The notes under the pieces were generated by a model. It was not told the DNA's origin. It did not search any database and worked only from the letters and a program-made list of their open reading frames with translations. This document shows, one piece after another, positions 8,932 through 18,980 of a stretch of DNA of 24,862 bases. Numbering within the stretch: position 1 is the stretch's first letter; each line of letters opens with the position of its first letter. The stretch spans positions 9,793 through 34,654 of the forward strand of contig BQKZ01001433.1 of the NCBI GenBank assembly GCA_036244855.1, written 5' to 3'. Position numbers and translations under genes: made by a program. This DNA is from Temnopleurus reevesii. Its lineage: Eukaryota; Echinodermata; Echinoidea; Temnopleuroida; Temnopleuridae.

Positions 8932-8950
8932 CCAACACACTGACTCACGA

Positions 8951-8951
8951 N
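8951..8951. other. Single-N assembly join between versions A and B
   Basis: The N falls exactly where version A ends (TGACTCACGA) and version B restarts (TCTAAATGAAAC). It mirrors the join at 3077, where a repeat also ends at the N. Confidence 0.8.
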
Positions 8952-9897
8952 TCTAAATGAAACAAAGACAGGGTGCTATTTTGAATATTGATTTGAGTTT
9001 TAATACCTACATGATGTGCTTGAAGTCTCCTTTTTCCAGTACAGTGTGTATAGACCTCGTGTATCAGCCAAAAAAACCTCCATTACACAGAAACTTATTG
9101 AAATAATAATGTATGAAAAATATATAGTTTGATGAAAGATAGACATGAAAGCGGTTGTCAGTTGTATTGTTTAATATTTATAACAGTGAATTCTTTTGAA
9201 CTCTTGCAATACTGTTGTATTGCACAACACATAAATGTGATGTAGGGTGTTTCAAAATCTTTCTCAGTTCATTTATATTGATTCACAGTTTTGATATGAC
9301 AAGGGCTTTTATTTTAGTAATAAGTTGCATGCTATTCAAAGTACTTTTTGAAATACATTTACCAGAATTTTTTAGTTGTCCAAATTCATGTTTAACACCA
9401 CTGTAAAATTGATATATTTTGCCACAAAATACAGGAACATGCTAAGCAGTTAACCCATGTTTTTTTTCAAGTACTGAATTCTCTAATATTAATTTTAGAC
9501 TTTGTGCAAGGAATACCCAGCTCCAGCAATCAATGTGTTATTCCTAGGATATTATTCTACAGTATGTGTTATTCCTACAATAATTACAGTGTAGACTTTG
9601 GAAGTTGATGAGGCATTGTTATTGTGCTCTATTGCATTTGACACTGTATGAATAGTAAACTGACTATGATCGCTCATGTGTATGACATGAATTATTAAGA
9701 CTTACATGTAATCAACCACAGGGACAATAATTTTGATCTCTACAATGATTCATCGTTAATGCAATTGGCCAAAGCAAAGATTTCTAAATTCTTAATTGCT
9801 AATTTGGTTTGGTTTAGAAATTATTTTCTGTTTAAAAAAAAATATGCAATTTGAATTTAGGAAAAATATTATTCTTACATGTACAGGCTGTACAAGT

Positions 9898-10137
9898 CAG
9901 GGCGCTACAAACCCACTTGCCCGCATGCCCGGGGCCACAAAATGAAGCTGTCGGGCAAGTAAATAGAATTGTCACTTGCCCAAAATGGCAATTAGCAGCT
10001 TTTTGTAGTTTTCATCTACATGTACAAATTGGCATAGGCCATCAATTGAGGGCAAAGGAAATTTTGTTCTGGCAAGTAATTTGAAAATTTGGTTGCCCGA
10101 CTAGGCAACTGATGAAAAAAATTCTTGTAGCACCCTG
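9898..10137 (+). mobile_element. CAGGG-ended MITE, version B copy of the 6667 insertion
   Basis: Same insertion and same flanks as copy 1. The left duplication is CAAGT (9893-9897), while the right has mutated to TAAGT (10138-10142). Several internal GGGCAAG words have decayed relative to copy 1, such as GGCAATTAGC in place of GGCAAGTAGC. Confidence 0.9.
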
Positions 10138-10742
10138 TAAGTATGCAACTTTTTTCTGTATGCTTTTTGTGAAATTTGGTACCATTACCAATGTGCAAGT
10201 ACAAAATTCTCATTTTGTAGTTTTTTTTCATGGCTTAAAGAGATGAAAATCCAGTACGGGCATCCAAAGTACATTTATGTTCAGGTTTATTTTTATAGAA
10301 CATTACACGCCGGTAGTTTACAACACATGTAGCCTACATGTACACTGTAATAGCGTGTCAATGCACTGTGAGCCCAACATGTATTTGATTTTGATTGAAC
10401 TGAGAGATGACAATAACAATGAACCTTGAATCGCTTGAATGCATAATATCATATTGTTGAACAGAAATTCCCAGAGAACCTTCAAACCCTTGAAACCAAA
10501 GTAAACAATCAGTCAAATTTGGAATATGGTTATTCTCGCACATACGCATACAATTACACTGTACTTACACTGTACATAGTGTACAGGTGTTCAATGTTAG
10601 AAAAATATGTACAAATAAATACTGGGCAGGCTTCACCTACTGTACATGTAATTGTCAATTTCTATTTAATTTACAGGCATTGATTTTCACTATTTGAGGT
10701 TAAGATCACTTTTAAAAGGGCTTATATACTCAGCATATATTG

Positions 10743-10995
10743 CAGACCTCCCAATCATTATGAATTTGGAGGGATAATGATTTTTCATCATTCTGAAGTC
10801 ATGTTTTCATTGCATATTATGATTTTTCATCATTCTGAAGTCATGTTTTCATTGCATATTATGATTTTTCATCATTCTGAAGTCATGTTTTCATTGCATA
10901 TTATGATTTTTGATGATAATTCAAATTGTACTACACTTTCCCTTATTTTAGCAAAATCATCCCTGTTTTTTTAGTCTATAAGGTTGGGAGGTCTG
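10743..10995. mobile_element. CAGACCTCCCAA-ended MITE, only in version B
   Basis: A perfect 12-bp terminal inverted repeat (CAGACCTCCCAA at 10743-10754; its complement at 10984-10995) is flanked by ATATTG on both sides (10737-10742 and 10996-11001). Version A has no such element here. Three 42-bp tandem units fill the middle. No transposase is encoded. CAG ends with a 6-bp duplication are compatible with a hAT-related element, but the superfamily is uncertain. Confidence 0.85.
10777..10918. repeat. 42-bp tandem repeat, 3.4 units
   Basis: Units start at 10777, 10819 and 10861, with a partial fourth at 10903; the three full units read as identical. Because 42 is divisible by three, they produce a repeated 14-residue frame (MIFHHSEVMFSLHI). 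I read that frame as a by-product of the DNA repeat. Confidence 0.95.
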
Positions 10996-11411
10996 ATATT
11001 GTAATTTGAAAAAGGGGCACCAATAATCTTCAAGGCCAAGTGGAGGGCATTGAAGTACTGTATCCATGAGGCATCCGAGGCCTGATCCTTGATGGACTTT
11101 TATAATTGAATTACTATGCCCTTTTATTATTATGCCCTGTGTGTAAGTACAAATCAGTATTTGACATACTGTATCTCTCCCCCAAAGATAATTTGAGAAA
11201 AATATAAGTAACTGTATCAGAATCTTGTCAAGAGATATCCAAAAATTTGATTATCAGGTTTGTCTTCTTGTACGTTCGTAAGCCCGCCCCCAAAGAGAAT
11301 TGTTTGGATGTCTTCCACCGACCGACCCTTTACAGATGGCCCAACCTGAACCCCTTGATTTTGCTTTTTACTATAAAAGTTGAAAAATCACGGTGCAATT
11401 GAATATGATTC

Positions 11412-11741
11412 TGTCCCTTTTTAGAGTTTTTTTTTCCCGATTGATGAGCATTTTGAAGAAAAAAAATGGCATTGGGGGGCATCAAAACAATTTTTTTGTT
11501 GCCTAAGCTTGCACACGTAAATGTCAGCATCTGTGTTGGACGTAGCATGTGGATGTAGACTGATTGGAGGCTATTTTGTCCCTTTTTAGAGTTTTTTTCC
11601 TGATTGACTGATGAGCATTTTGAAAAGAAATGGCATTGGGGGGCTTTCAAACAATTTTTTTAGGGGCCTAAGCTTCGCACACGTAAATGTCAGCATCTCT
11701 GTTGGACGTAGCGTGTGGATGTAGACTGATTGGAGGCTATT
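11412..11741. repeat. Two-unit tandem repeat (~165 bp), version B
   Basis: Counterpart of 8602-8931, with the same anchor words about 165 bp apart. The minus-strand frame at 11330-11650 (a doubled NAIFF..QNAHQSG-type pattern) comes from this repeat and has no domain match that I recognise. Confidence 0.85.
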
Positions 11742-11760
11742 TCCAACACACTGACTCACG

Positions 11761-12493
11761 GGAGATATTTTAAGCTTGGTTTGATGTCACTTCTGCCAAA
11801 TAGAGCATAATGTCCGTCGCCGTGGCAACTGAAGAAAAGTGAAGAAAAATGACAATAATGACCTTCACGAACCGGATAAATGCTCAGAGATTTTGACCTT
11901 TGATGGGTAGTCGAGCAGATATTAGGAAAGGAGTAGGAAGTTGGAATAGATGTCTTCATTGTACATTGGCATGTACTTGTATTGTAGAAATGGCCAACTT
12001 TAATATACTGAAAAAAAATGTAGAGCAGCATTTTTTTTTCTTAATTATTTTTAAAAATCTGAAATTTAGGGTAGGTTTTGGTTTTAAATTTATGCAACTG
12101 TTAAGAGGGATAGGATTATAATTTATGCAATTGTTAAAAGAGATAGGATTACATGTAGCATTCGAAATTCTTCAGTTTGAATATTGACTTGGCAGCACAG
12201 CGAATAATTTTAATCTTCACATTTGTTCAGCAGTTTTGGACATCATGTCATATAGTTCCATGTGAAAAAGTTGCTAATCAAAACATATTTTGTGTAGCAA
12301 TCCTGCTACATGTAAAATGCATAGCAAATTGCGACGCCATACCAGGAAAATTATACCCTGCAGCAAACTCATTTTGAAAGCATTTGAATGAATAACCATT
12401 TCCTTTTTAATACAGTGGCTGTGATGCCAATTTGTAGAGGAAATTAATATTTTTTTTACTACATACACTACCAAGTGTTGCATTGCAATGTGC
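11761..12493. other. Non-coding stretch right of version B
   Basis: I see no gene or transposon. Two TGACCTT words (11859-11865 and 11894-11900), the nuclear-receptor half-site type, lie 35 bp apart, which can easily be chance. Near 12060-12150 a GCAA(C/T)TGTTAA(G/A)AG(G/A)GATAGGATTA segment is repeated in tandem twice. Confidence 0.5.
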
Positions 12494-12683
12494 ACCTGTG
12501 TTTTGTTTCATAAAGCCGTTCTTCGAGGTACATAGGCCTATATGCACAACTGTGAGAACGACAGGTGATCCTATCCTGCAATCAATGATAACCAACGGTG
12601 CTGAATCACACACGTGGAAGGATCACCAGTCGTTCTTATTTGCTCGCGAAGATCTACGACTAGCTTTATGAAACACAATCCTG
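12494..12683. mobile_element. Foldback element with TTTCATAAAG ends
   Basis: The left end (GTTTCATAAAGCCGTTCTTCG) and the complement of the right end (GTTTCATAAAGCTAGTCG, then CTTCGCGAG) are inverted. The arms also share GAGAACGACAGGTGATCCT-like and AAGAACGACTGGTGATCCT-like blocks near 12555-12575 and 12618-12640. I could not settle the exact ends or a target duplication. It carries no coding capacity; the frames at 12407-12671 are shadows. It abuts the next foldback element. Confidence 0.7.
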
Positions 12684-12855
12684 GAAGGTGTTTCACCAAG
12701 TCGTTCTTAAAGTTACGCATGACTTTAAGTTTGACTGTTATCAGTTCTTGCGCGGAATGCGCATAATAGTGTGAACCATTACGCACAAGAAGGGATACCA
12801 GTCGAACGTAAAGTCGTTCTTAAAGTCTTTCTTATCTTGGTGAAACACCTCCCTG
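12681..12855. mobile_element. Foldback element with GGTGTTTCACCAAG ends
   Basis: The left end CCTGGAAGGTGTTTCACCAAG-type sequence (12680-12700) and the complement of the right end (GGGAGGTGTTTCACCAAG, 12836-12856) form a strong inverted repeat. Inner blocks GTCGTTCTTAAAGT and ACTTTAAGAACGACTT also pair across the centre. The left end shares the CCTGG word with the right end of the preceding element, as if one had inserted at the edge of the other. Confidence 0.75.
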
Positions 12856-12856
12856 G

Positions 12857-13302
12857 TATGACTCGATGCCTCACATTAATGGTGTCAGTACATGAACGTA
12901 CATGTACATCATTGTAATCAAGCTTTATATAGATATTCAGGCAGACAGGAAAAAGGAGAGTGTCTTTATTACATGCTATATTAGCAAAGATGTGTAGTAG
13001 CTGTAGGGGCTATATTATTGTTTGGTTGCGACACATTGTACACGGGAGCGCTAGCACTAGGATGACCAAATGAGGGGTAATGAATATGACAATGAAAACT
13101 TGCATGAGAAATTGAAATTGATCGAGGCAAGTGGATATGAGTAGTGGAGGAGAGGTACAGTGTATGTGTTTACGTGTACAGTATGACCACATTTTAAATG
13201 ACATAACCAAAAATACACCAAAGTATTATGTTGCCAATTTAAACATTTCCATGAAAAACTAATTTTGATATCCCCAAACTCATCCTGTAGTACTTTAAGG
13301 AA
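12857..13302. other. Non-coding stretch
   Basis: I see no gene, RNA or named repeat. The two minus-strand frames at 13010-13311 overlap each other in different phases and show no recognisable domain. Confidence 0.5.
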
Positions 13303-13476
13303 TATAGTCAAACCTGTCTACAGAGGCCACCCCAAGGGAAACAGAAAAAGTGGCCACTGTAGACAGGTTCTATAGCATGCATTTTCACCTAGGTATGGAA
13401 TCAATGTACATGTAAGTGGCCACTGTAGACAGGTGGTCACTATAGACATTGGCCACTATAGACAGGTTTGACTGTA
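13303..13476. mobile_element. TA-flanked MITE with CAGTCAAACCTGTCT ends
   Basis: The 170-bp element (13305-13474) has ends TAGTCAAACCTGTCTACAG and, complemented from the right, CAGTCAAACCTGTCTATAG. TA lies on both sides (13303-13304 and 13475-13476), so a TA target duplication is likely. GGCCACT(G/A)TAGACAGG words recur inside at about 13352, 13418 and 13451, with a CACTATAGACATT variant at about 13438, giving several subterminal binding-site-like repeats. TA duplication and this end style suggest a Tc1/mariner/pogo-type non-autonomous element (inference). Confidence 0.78.
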
Positions 13477-14099
13477 TTAGAATAAATGCAGGAATGAGGA
13501 TAAGAACAAAACTTGGGCCAGTCAGTATAATATAGAGTATACATTTTGTCATGGAATTTATGCACACCTTCTTCTTATTACTTTTGCTGTCTATATACTT
13601 TTACAAGGCGCATGTGGACTGTTTCTGCAATGATATGCGCTGTATAAATTACGGGTTTCATTATTACAGTGTACTTTGTTGATTGAAAGATGTCAGGGAA
13701 AAAAGAGGTAATATTGGTCACAATCGAAAGCGATATGTGGAACATACAGTTGTATTGAATATTTAAAGTGGAGAATGAGGGTAAAATGGAGAGAAAAGGA
13801 GAGCAAAAAATCAAGTGGACTGATTTCCCAGGATTCTAAACAAATGAGTAATTTCCTATGGTGCAGACGGGGCTCTCGGCATTGATGTCATTCGAGCGAG
13901 ATTTCATCATTTGCAATGATATCACCTTATCCACTAGATGCTTGCCTGGTGTAGCATTCATGTACACTCAAGATGACTGCATCGGTCCCTCGTGTCGTTC
14001 ACATTCACCGCTCTGACAAGTCAGAGGTTCATGCAAGGCTCATTGACTTTCCATGTAGCCTGTAATTGCAGACCCAATTTGGTAAATTTATTGAGTTAG
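13477..14099. other. Non-coding stretch before the gap
   Basis: I see no gene. The last 200 bases (13870-14090) are more balanced in composition than their surroundings, but no frame, splice pair or RNA is evident. Confidence 0.5.
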
Positions 14100-14268
14100 N
14101 NNNNNNNNNNNNNNNNNNNNNNNNNNNNNNNNNNNNNNNNNNNNNNNNNNNNNNNNNNNNNNNNNNNNNNNNNNNNNNNNNNNNNNNNNNNNNNNNNNNN
14201 NNNNNNNNNNNNNNNNNNNNNNNNNNNNNNNNNNNNNNNNNNNNNNNNNNNNNNNNNNNNNNNNNNNN
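14100..14268. other. Assembly gap (169 N)
   Basis: A run of 169 undetermined bases. Frames crossing it are meaningless. A short exon could be hidden here. Confidence 0.99.
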
Positions 14269-14949
14269 AAAGATTGGTTCCATGTTAAACTTGTGGATCT
14301 ATCTAGTAAAACTAACACCATTCTCTATCTCTTTTTTAGGCTGCCTTCATAGGCAGACTCAAAATGCTCCAAAAATTTTATTCAGTAATTGCTGAATTTT
14401 AGGCTTTTATTTTTGTGAATATTGCGACCATGAATTTGCTAAAATTTTCACTTAATACATTGCCCATTAACTTGTGTTGAATAATCTTTCAAATTGTGAA
14501 AAGAACAACTAAATAGTGTGTGAAAAGGTCTGAAATTCAGGGAATTCCCTTAAATTTATGTACAGGTGTATGCTGAAATATTGACTGTCACAGAGGTTTG
14601 GTGCCTGTAGACTACAGTGGCCTCCATATGGTTTGCCCACTGCAAGAAAAGGCTTGAAATATAACACTCTTTGGTGGAATTGTTGATGATTATGAGCTAC
14701 ATACAGGAGCTAGGAGCATCATTCATGTTCATGTTTATCATTTTCCTATTCAACAGTTTTGACTTCACTAGAGGGATTTTTTTATGAGGTGCTTTTCAAG
14801 GATCCAGAGGATGGTAGGGTTAAGACCCCCCCCCCTAAAAAAACGCCCAATTCATGAGGTTCCGCCCTCTTAAAATGAACAACAAATTTTCCTGTCCTTC
14901 TGCATAATTTTAATTCCAAGTGTATTTCCCCCCTTTCCCATTCCATTAT
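14269..14949. other. Non-coding stretch with a C10 run
   Basis: I see no gene. A ten-base C run lies at 14826-14835, followed by an A run. Confidence 0.5.
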
Positions 14950-15103
14950 ATTGTTATTTGTTTATTTATTTCTTTATTATTATTTATTTATTTATTTATT
15001 ATTATTATTTATTCTTTTTTTTGGTTGGGAGGAATATATATTTATTTTATTTATTTGTTATTATTATTATAATTATTATTATTTCTTTTTTTTGGGGGGG
15101 GGG
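14950..15103. repeat. (TTTA)n/(TTA)n low-complexity tract ending in G10
   Basis: Imperfect TTTA and TTA repeats with two T-rich interruptions, ending in a T run and then ten G at 15094-15103. The Tyr/Phe/Ile-rich frame at 14958-15218 is produced by the repeat. Confidence 0.93.
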
Positions 15104-16484
15104 TGTTAGGACCTATTCCTCTCCATTTTTTTGCTTTGCATGCGGTAGTTATTATGCAATTTTACAGAAAGTTTTTGAACTAAATATGTATGCTTGTCAT
15201 ATTATGCACATGATATAGTTTGTATTGGGGGTTTGTTCTTTACACACATAGGCTATGTAGGATACACCATATTTTTTTGCTCAAAGTACGGAGATACAAA
15301 ATCTATAGATGAATTCCCAAATTTCTGAACAAATTTGTCATAGTTTTTATCCAGAATTTTTTTTTATATTTTCAGGCATATCTCTTTGGCCAGATCATGT
15401 ATTGCTATTCTCTCAAATCAGTACAGTGTATCATTTTATCCCAATTTACATGTACCTGTATACCAATAAAATACAACCATAAAAGTTCTTTGGCTGACGA
15501 GAGATGCAATGGAGTATACAGTTGTGCAGGTAATTGTATGACGCCTAATACAATAGAAACAAATGTACGACCAAGGGCGGAGGTGGACTGTTCTATTATA
15601 CTAATATTTTATTATGCTTTTCAGAGATGACTATACCTGCTAGTTAATGTTTTATCAATGGGTATGTGTAGACATGTAGGCATACATATTATGTTGCATG
15701 TTATTGGAAAAAATGTATAAAAGTAGAGGAGGAAAAACGTACTGCTGTTTTATGTTTTCTAAATGCTAATATGTACATTCATGTAGGTATGTTGCATTGT
15801 ATTAATTGGAAAAAAAATATAAACGAAAAGGAGAAAGAGGGGCGAAGAAAGAATTACAGTTTAGGTTGTCTTTGAAGGGTTTCAAGATTTCAAAAATTGT
15901 TAATATGCATACCATTTTGGATCAGCTAAAGGGGGGGGGGGGCATGGAAATGAGAAAATACTGTCAATGTCTGTACACAAGAAGTTTATTCCTCCCCAAG
16001 GGGGGGGGGGGGGGGTAATAAGGATAACTGATAACCTGGCACCTCCTCCCCCCCCCTCCCCGACACATACGCTGTGGATCTATCATATTGTGTTTCAGGA
16101 TCCCATGCAATCTACATGGAGCTTGTAGCTTGTTCAAAATGAAATTAAACTAGCTACATGTAGCTTTTTCAACTTGAAATGAAACTATTTCACCATGTAC
16201 ATGTACACTGTTAGTACTACATATTACCCGGCGTATACCGTGCATGGAGCCTATAGTCTGAGGTGGAGGTGCAAAGATTTATAGTCTCCCATCACAGGGT
16301 TCTATTAATCCGCACCCAGAGGACCTGAAAATTGATAGTTAGGCCTCTTTTGATCCCAAAGTACAGCCCTCTATTTCCTCCCAAGATAGCAAGGTCAAGA
16401 TCGTAACCTGATAACAAAGTCAAGACCATAGAACCCGGTTGTTTCCCAAACGATCATCAAGTTGTCGTCTCGATGGAGGAAACG
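15104..16484. other. Non-coding stretch with two long G runs
   Basis: G12 at 15931-15942 and G16 at 16000-16015, followed by a C-rich CTCCCCCCCCCTCCCC segment near 16046. TACATGTA octamers occur near 15447, 16147 and 16199. I recognise no coding sequence; the frames at 15397-15630 and 15806-16018 have no domain. Confidence 0.55.
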
Positions 16485-16721
16485 GAGTACCCAAGGCGCT
16501 TTGCATTATTATTACCCTGGCTTTAGCCCGGCGGTCCCCAGCACACATGGCATTTCAAGGAATGAATATTCGTACCAGCTACCCATTCACCTCACCTGAG
16601 TTGAGTGCAGCATATTGTGGATTAATTTCTTGCTGAAGGAAATTAACACCATAGGTGGGAATCGAACCGCGGCCCTTTGGTTGAAAGGCGAGAGCCAGGT
16701 ACACTACATTACGGCGCCTCC
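16485..16721 (-). mobile_element. tRNA-derived SINE, copy 3 (decayed)
   Basis: Minus strand: head GGAGGCGCCGTAATGTAG with a decayed A box, and a good B box GGTTCGATTCC (16658-16668). The body shares GCAAGAAAT, CTGCACTCAA, GGTGAATGGGTA and AAAGCCAGGGTAATAAT with copy 2. Mismatches in the A box and an altered anticodon arm suggest this is an older copy. Confidence 0.82.
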
Positions 16722-16909
16722 GCGTGCATAATACATACTGCATTTTGAGACTACAGTACTTCACTGTATTATGAAGCATTCGGCTAGAGGAAAAGGCAAT
16801 GCAGTCTGTAATTTCAGACTCTGTATCATACACTGTGCAGAATTCAAGACCGAAAGCCAATGGTCTGTGCCTGCAGACTGCATTGTACCCTTGTATTCAG
16901 ACCATTTCA

Positions 16910-17075
16910 TGGCCCCATTGCATAAAGCTTAAGATAGGGACAACTTTTTTTTTTTTTTTACGTTAAGTCCTTTGGAATTATTGATGCTGATTAACTTATT
17001 GTACATTGTTGTCATGGTAATTATTACATTAATGACAAAGTTGTCATTATCTTAATTTTTTGGCAACAAGCCCCA
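16910..17075. mobile_element. Foldback element with GGCC..CATAAAG-type ends
   Basis: The left side GGCCCCATTGCATAAAGC followed by TTAAGATAGGGACAACTTT pairs with the right side: its complement reads GGGGCTTGTTGCC, then TTAAGATAATGACAACTTT. The inner 19 bases match well and the outer ends less so. The centre holds a T15 run and further GTTGTCAT/ATGACAA words. I found no clear target duplication. Confidence 0.6.
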
Positions 17076-18413
17076 GGACTGACCTGATATACTAACGAGT
17101 CTTATTTTGCCCTTGATTGCCCTGTGTAGTGATCTCACGCACTGTGAGCAGAGAAAGGATTTTGGACAAAGTATAAAGCAACTTCATTCAAGTAATCACA
17201 ATAGCTTGATACACACAAAAGAATTTTTCTTCCCTCTGATTCTGCAGATAAATGTCAAACAGGTGTGGTGCAATGAATATGTTTTCGTTTTGTGTTCATG
17301 GAGCTACATATTGTGAAGGCTATGAAGGCTTGAATGACGATTTTTGTTTACCTTGTCCGAAATCGTTTGTCCAAAATCGTTTGTCCTTTCTGCTCAGAGT
17401 GCATAACCCTGAACTACGCAGAATCTGCTTCATATTTCTAGGGGAGCTGAGGTGAAATAGCAAGGAATTGTTCTGCTCAATAATTCCTTATGTGTAGATA
17501 ATGTTGAGTGCCCTGTGTAATTCTTGCTATGTTCTGGGCAGGGGCAGGAGCAGGGGCAGCTTTGCATTAATTGATGTTAATAGGTCACATAGTCCTCAAC
17601 TGGACACGGGTCACACTTATCAATCCCCAATAAATCATAACTTCAATTCAAATATCAATTTAATGCTTATCCTGATGCCTCCAGAGTGCAGGGCTGGAGC
17701 CACCGAGTTCTAGCACGCGCAAGGTTGTGACCCGTGGAAAAGGAAATCGACTTTCCTTAGAGATTTTGCTTGCAGGAAGCGTTGGGCCCTACGTATATTA
17801 TGAGTACTCCCATATAAGCGCATGTTGAGTTAGGAAGAGAGAGAAAGAAAAAAAGAATGAGTTTCTCGATCCTATGCGACATGACAGGCAGGTATAGGAA
17901 AATAGAGACATCCAGACATATTTGAATCCATTTTACTTTCATTTTGTCACCTGTAAATTTGATTTAAGTATGCAAGTGCATTTTAAAGGTAATCTGTATG
18001 TGTAAGTAAAGAAGTGATGCAATTTCCATATAAAGAATTATTTATCAATTTACATTTCCTTTACATGAAAGATCACTCAACATAAAGAAAGGTGAAGGCC
18101 TCATGTCTCACAAAGAGAGACATTTTTAATGAAAAAAAAAGGAAATTCTTTTAATAGAAAATCTAATTATATGACGAAACAAGAGTTTTGCTGTTGTTCG
18201 ATAATGAATCGTGAATGGAGAAATCAACATTTAACAGCAAGACTAAACTTTACATACGTACAAATGCTTGATCGCAGTTGCGATCATAATTGCTGCAAGA
18301 GGCTAGTCTGCGAATGTCTGGGAGCCTAGAACTGCCAGCGCCTTTATTCAGATGACAGATTTGAATTTGGTTTGATAGTGTTTCTGATTGTCAATTCTTT
18401 GACATGGATATTT
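17076..18413. other. Non-coding stretch with minor repeats
   Basis: I see no gene. It holds a 14-bp tandem word, TTGTCC(G/A)AAATCGT, 2.4 units at 17353-17386, and a GGGGCA-type hexamer tract at about 17536-17560. A perfect 11-bp inverted pair, CACGGGTCACA at 17605-17615 and its complement at 17726-17736, may mark a small hairpin element or be chance. Confidence 0.5.
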
Positions 18414-18418
18414 ATACA

Positions 18419-18654
18419 CAGGGCGCTACAAACCCACTTGCCCGCATGCCTAGGGTAACAAAATTAAGCTGTCGGGCAAGTAAATGAAATTGTCACTTGT
18501 CCAATCGGGCAACTAACAATTTTATTCTAGGTTTCCTCTATGCAAATTTGCATTGGCCATCAATTTGGGGAAAGACCAACTTTTGCTCGGGCAAGTGATT
18601 TGAAAACTTGGTTGCCTGACCGTGCAACTGGTGAAAAATTCTTTTAGCTTCCTG
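18419..18654 (+). mobile_element. CAGGG-ended MITE, copy 3
   Basis: Starts CAGGGCGCTACAAACCC and ends with the decayed complement CAGGAAGCTAAAAG. ATACA flanks both sides (18414-18418 and 18655-18659). The interior aligns with copy 1 along its length, including the CTTGCCCGCATGCC block and TTTGAAAACTTGGTTGCC near the right end. Confidence 0.9.
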
Positions 18655-18659
18655 ATACA

Positions 18660-18975
18660 CATGAAAAATATGCGTCAAAGGAATTAAGAATTTCTTAAAC
18701 CCAAATAGATATAAGCAGCAACTGCCTCTGACGTCTGAATAGAGGCCTCACGACTGCTCGGTTGGTAGCCTATAGGTAAGCATCATGGGGTATTGATACA
18801 GTATGGGGCCTTGGCTAGAGGCTGCAGCATGGCAGGTATTTCGACAGTGAGATATTTGTAAAGCACCTTGCCAAAATACACCTTCCCCCTTGCTGTTAGC
18901 TATATTAAAACACTTGCCAAGTTATCCATACTTGTGTAACTTATGTAAGGTCTTTAGTAATTCATGTATACTTTT
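18660..18975. other. Spacer between two inverted MITE copies
   Basis: I see no gene or repeat. The spacer separates two copies of the same MITE in opposite orientation, so the whole of 18419-19222 could form a large inverted-repeat structure. Confidence 0.5.
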
Positions 18976-18980
18976 ACGTG

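Larger units (their letters stand above)
5723..8950. repeat. Duplicated segment, version A
   Basis: Begins TCTAAATGAAAC and ends TGACTCACG. The same segment recurs at 8952-11760 in the same orientation. The first ~0.89 kb (5723-6610, offset 3229) matches version B with no difference that I could find by eye, and with no indel. From about 6611 onward the two diverge by several percent and by whole-element indels. Version A carries a SINE (7509-7807) and a TTAA-flanked element (7897-8270) absent from B. It ends at a single N. Most simply these are two alleles from contigs that failed to merge; a real tandem duplication is the alternative. Confidence 0.9.
8952..11760. repeat. Duplicated segment, version B
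   Basis: Second version of 5723-8950, contiguous with the unique sequence to its right. It lacks the SINE and the TTAA element of A, and it carries a CAGACCTCCC element (10743-10995) that A lacks. The CAGGG MITE (9898-10137) and the two-unit tandem repeat are shared with A. The small ORF at 9215-9406 is an exact copy of the one at 5986-6177; that reflects DNA identity and is not evidence of coding. Confidence 0.9.

Noticed and set aside
10777..10918. CRISPR-like array
   Set aside because: Units are contiguous tandem repeats without spacers and lie inside a eukaryotic MITE.
10777..10974. Repetitive MIFHHSEVMFSLHI protein
   Set aside because: A by-product of a 42-bp DNA repeat (divisible by three) inside a MITE.
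14029..14395. Frames across 14100-14268
   Set aside because: They consist mostly of undetermined residues from the assembly gap.
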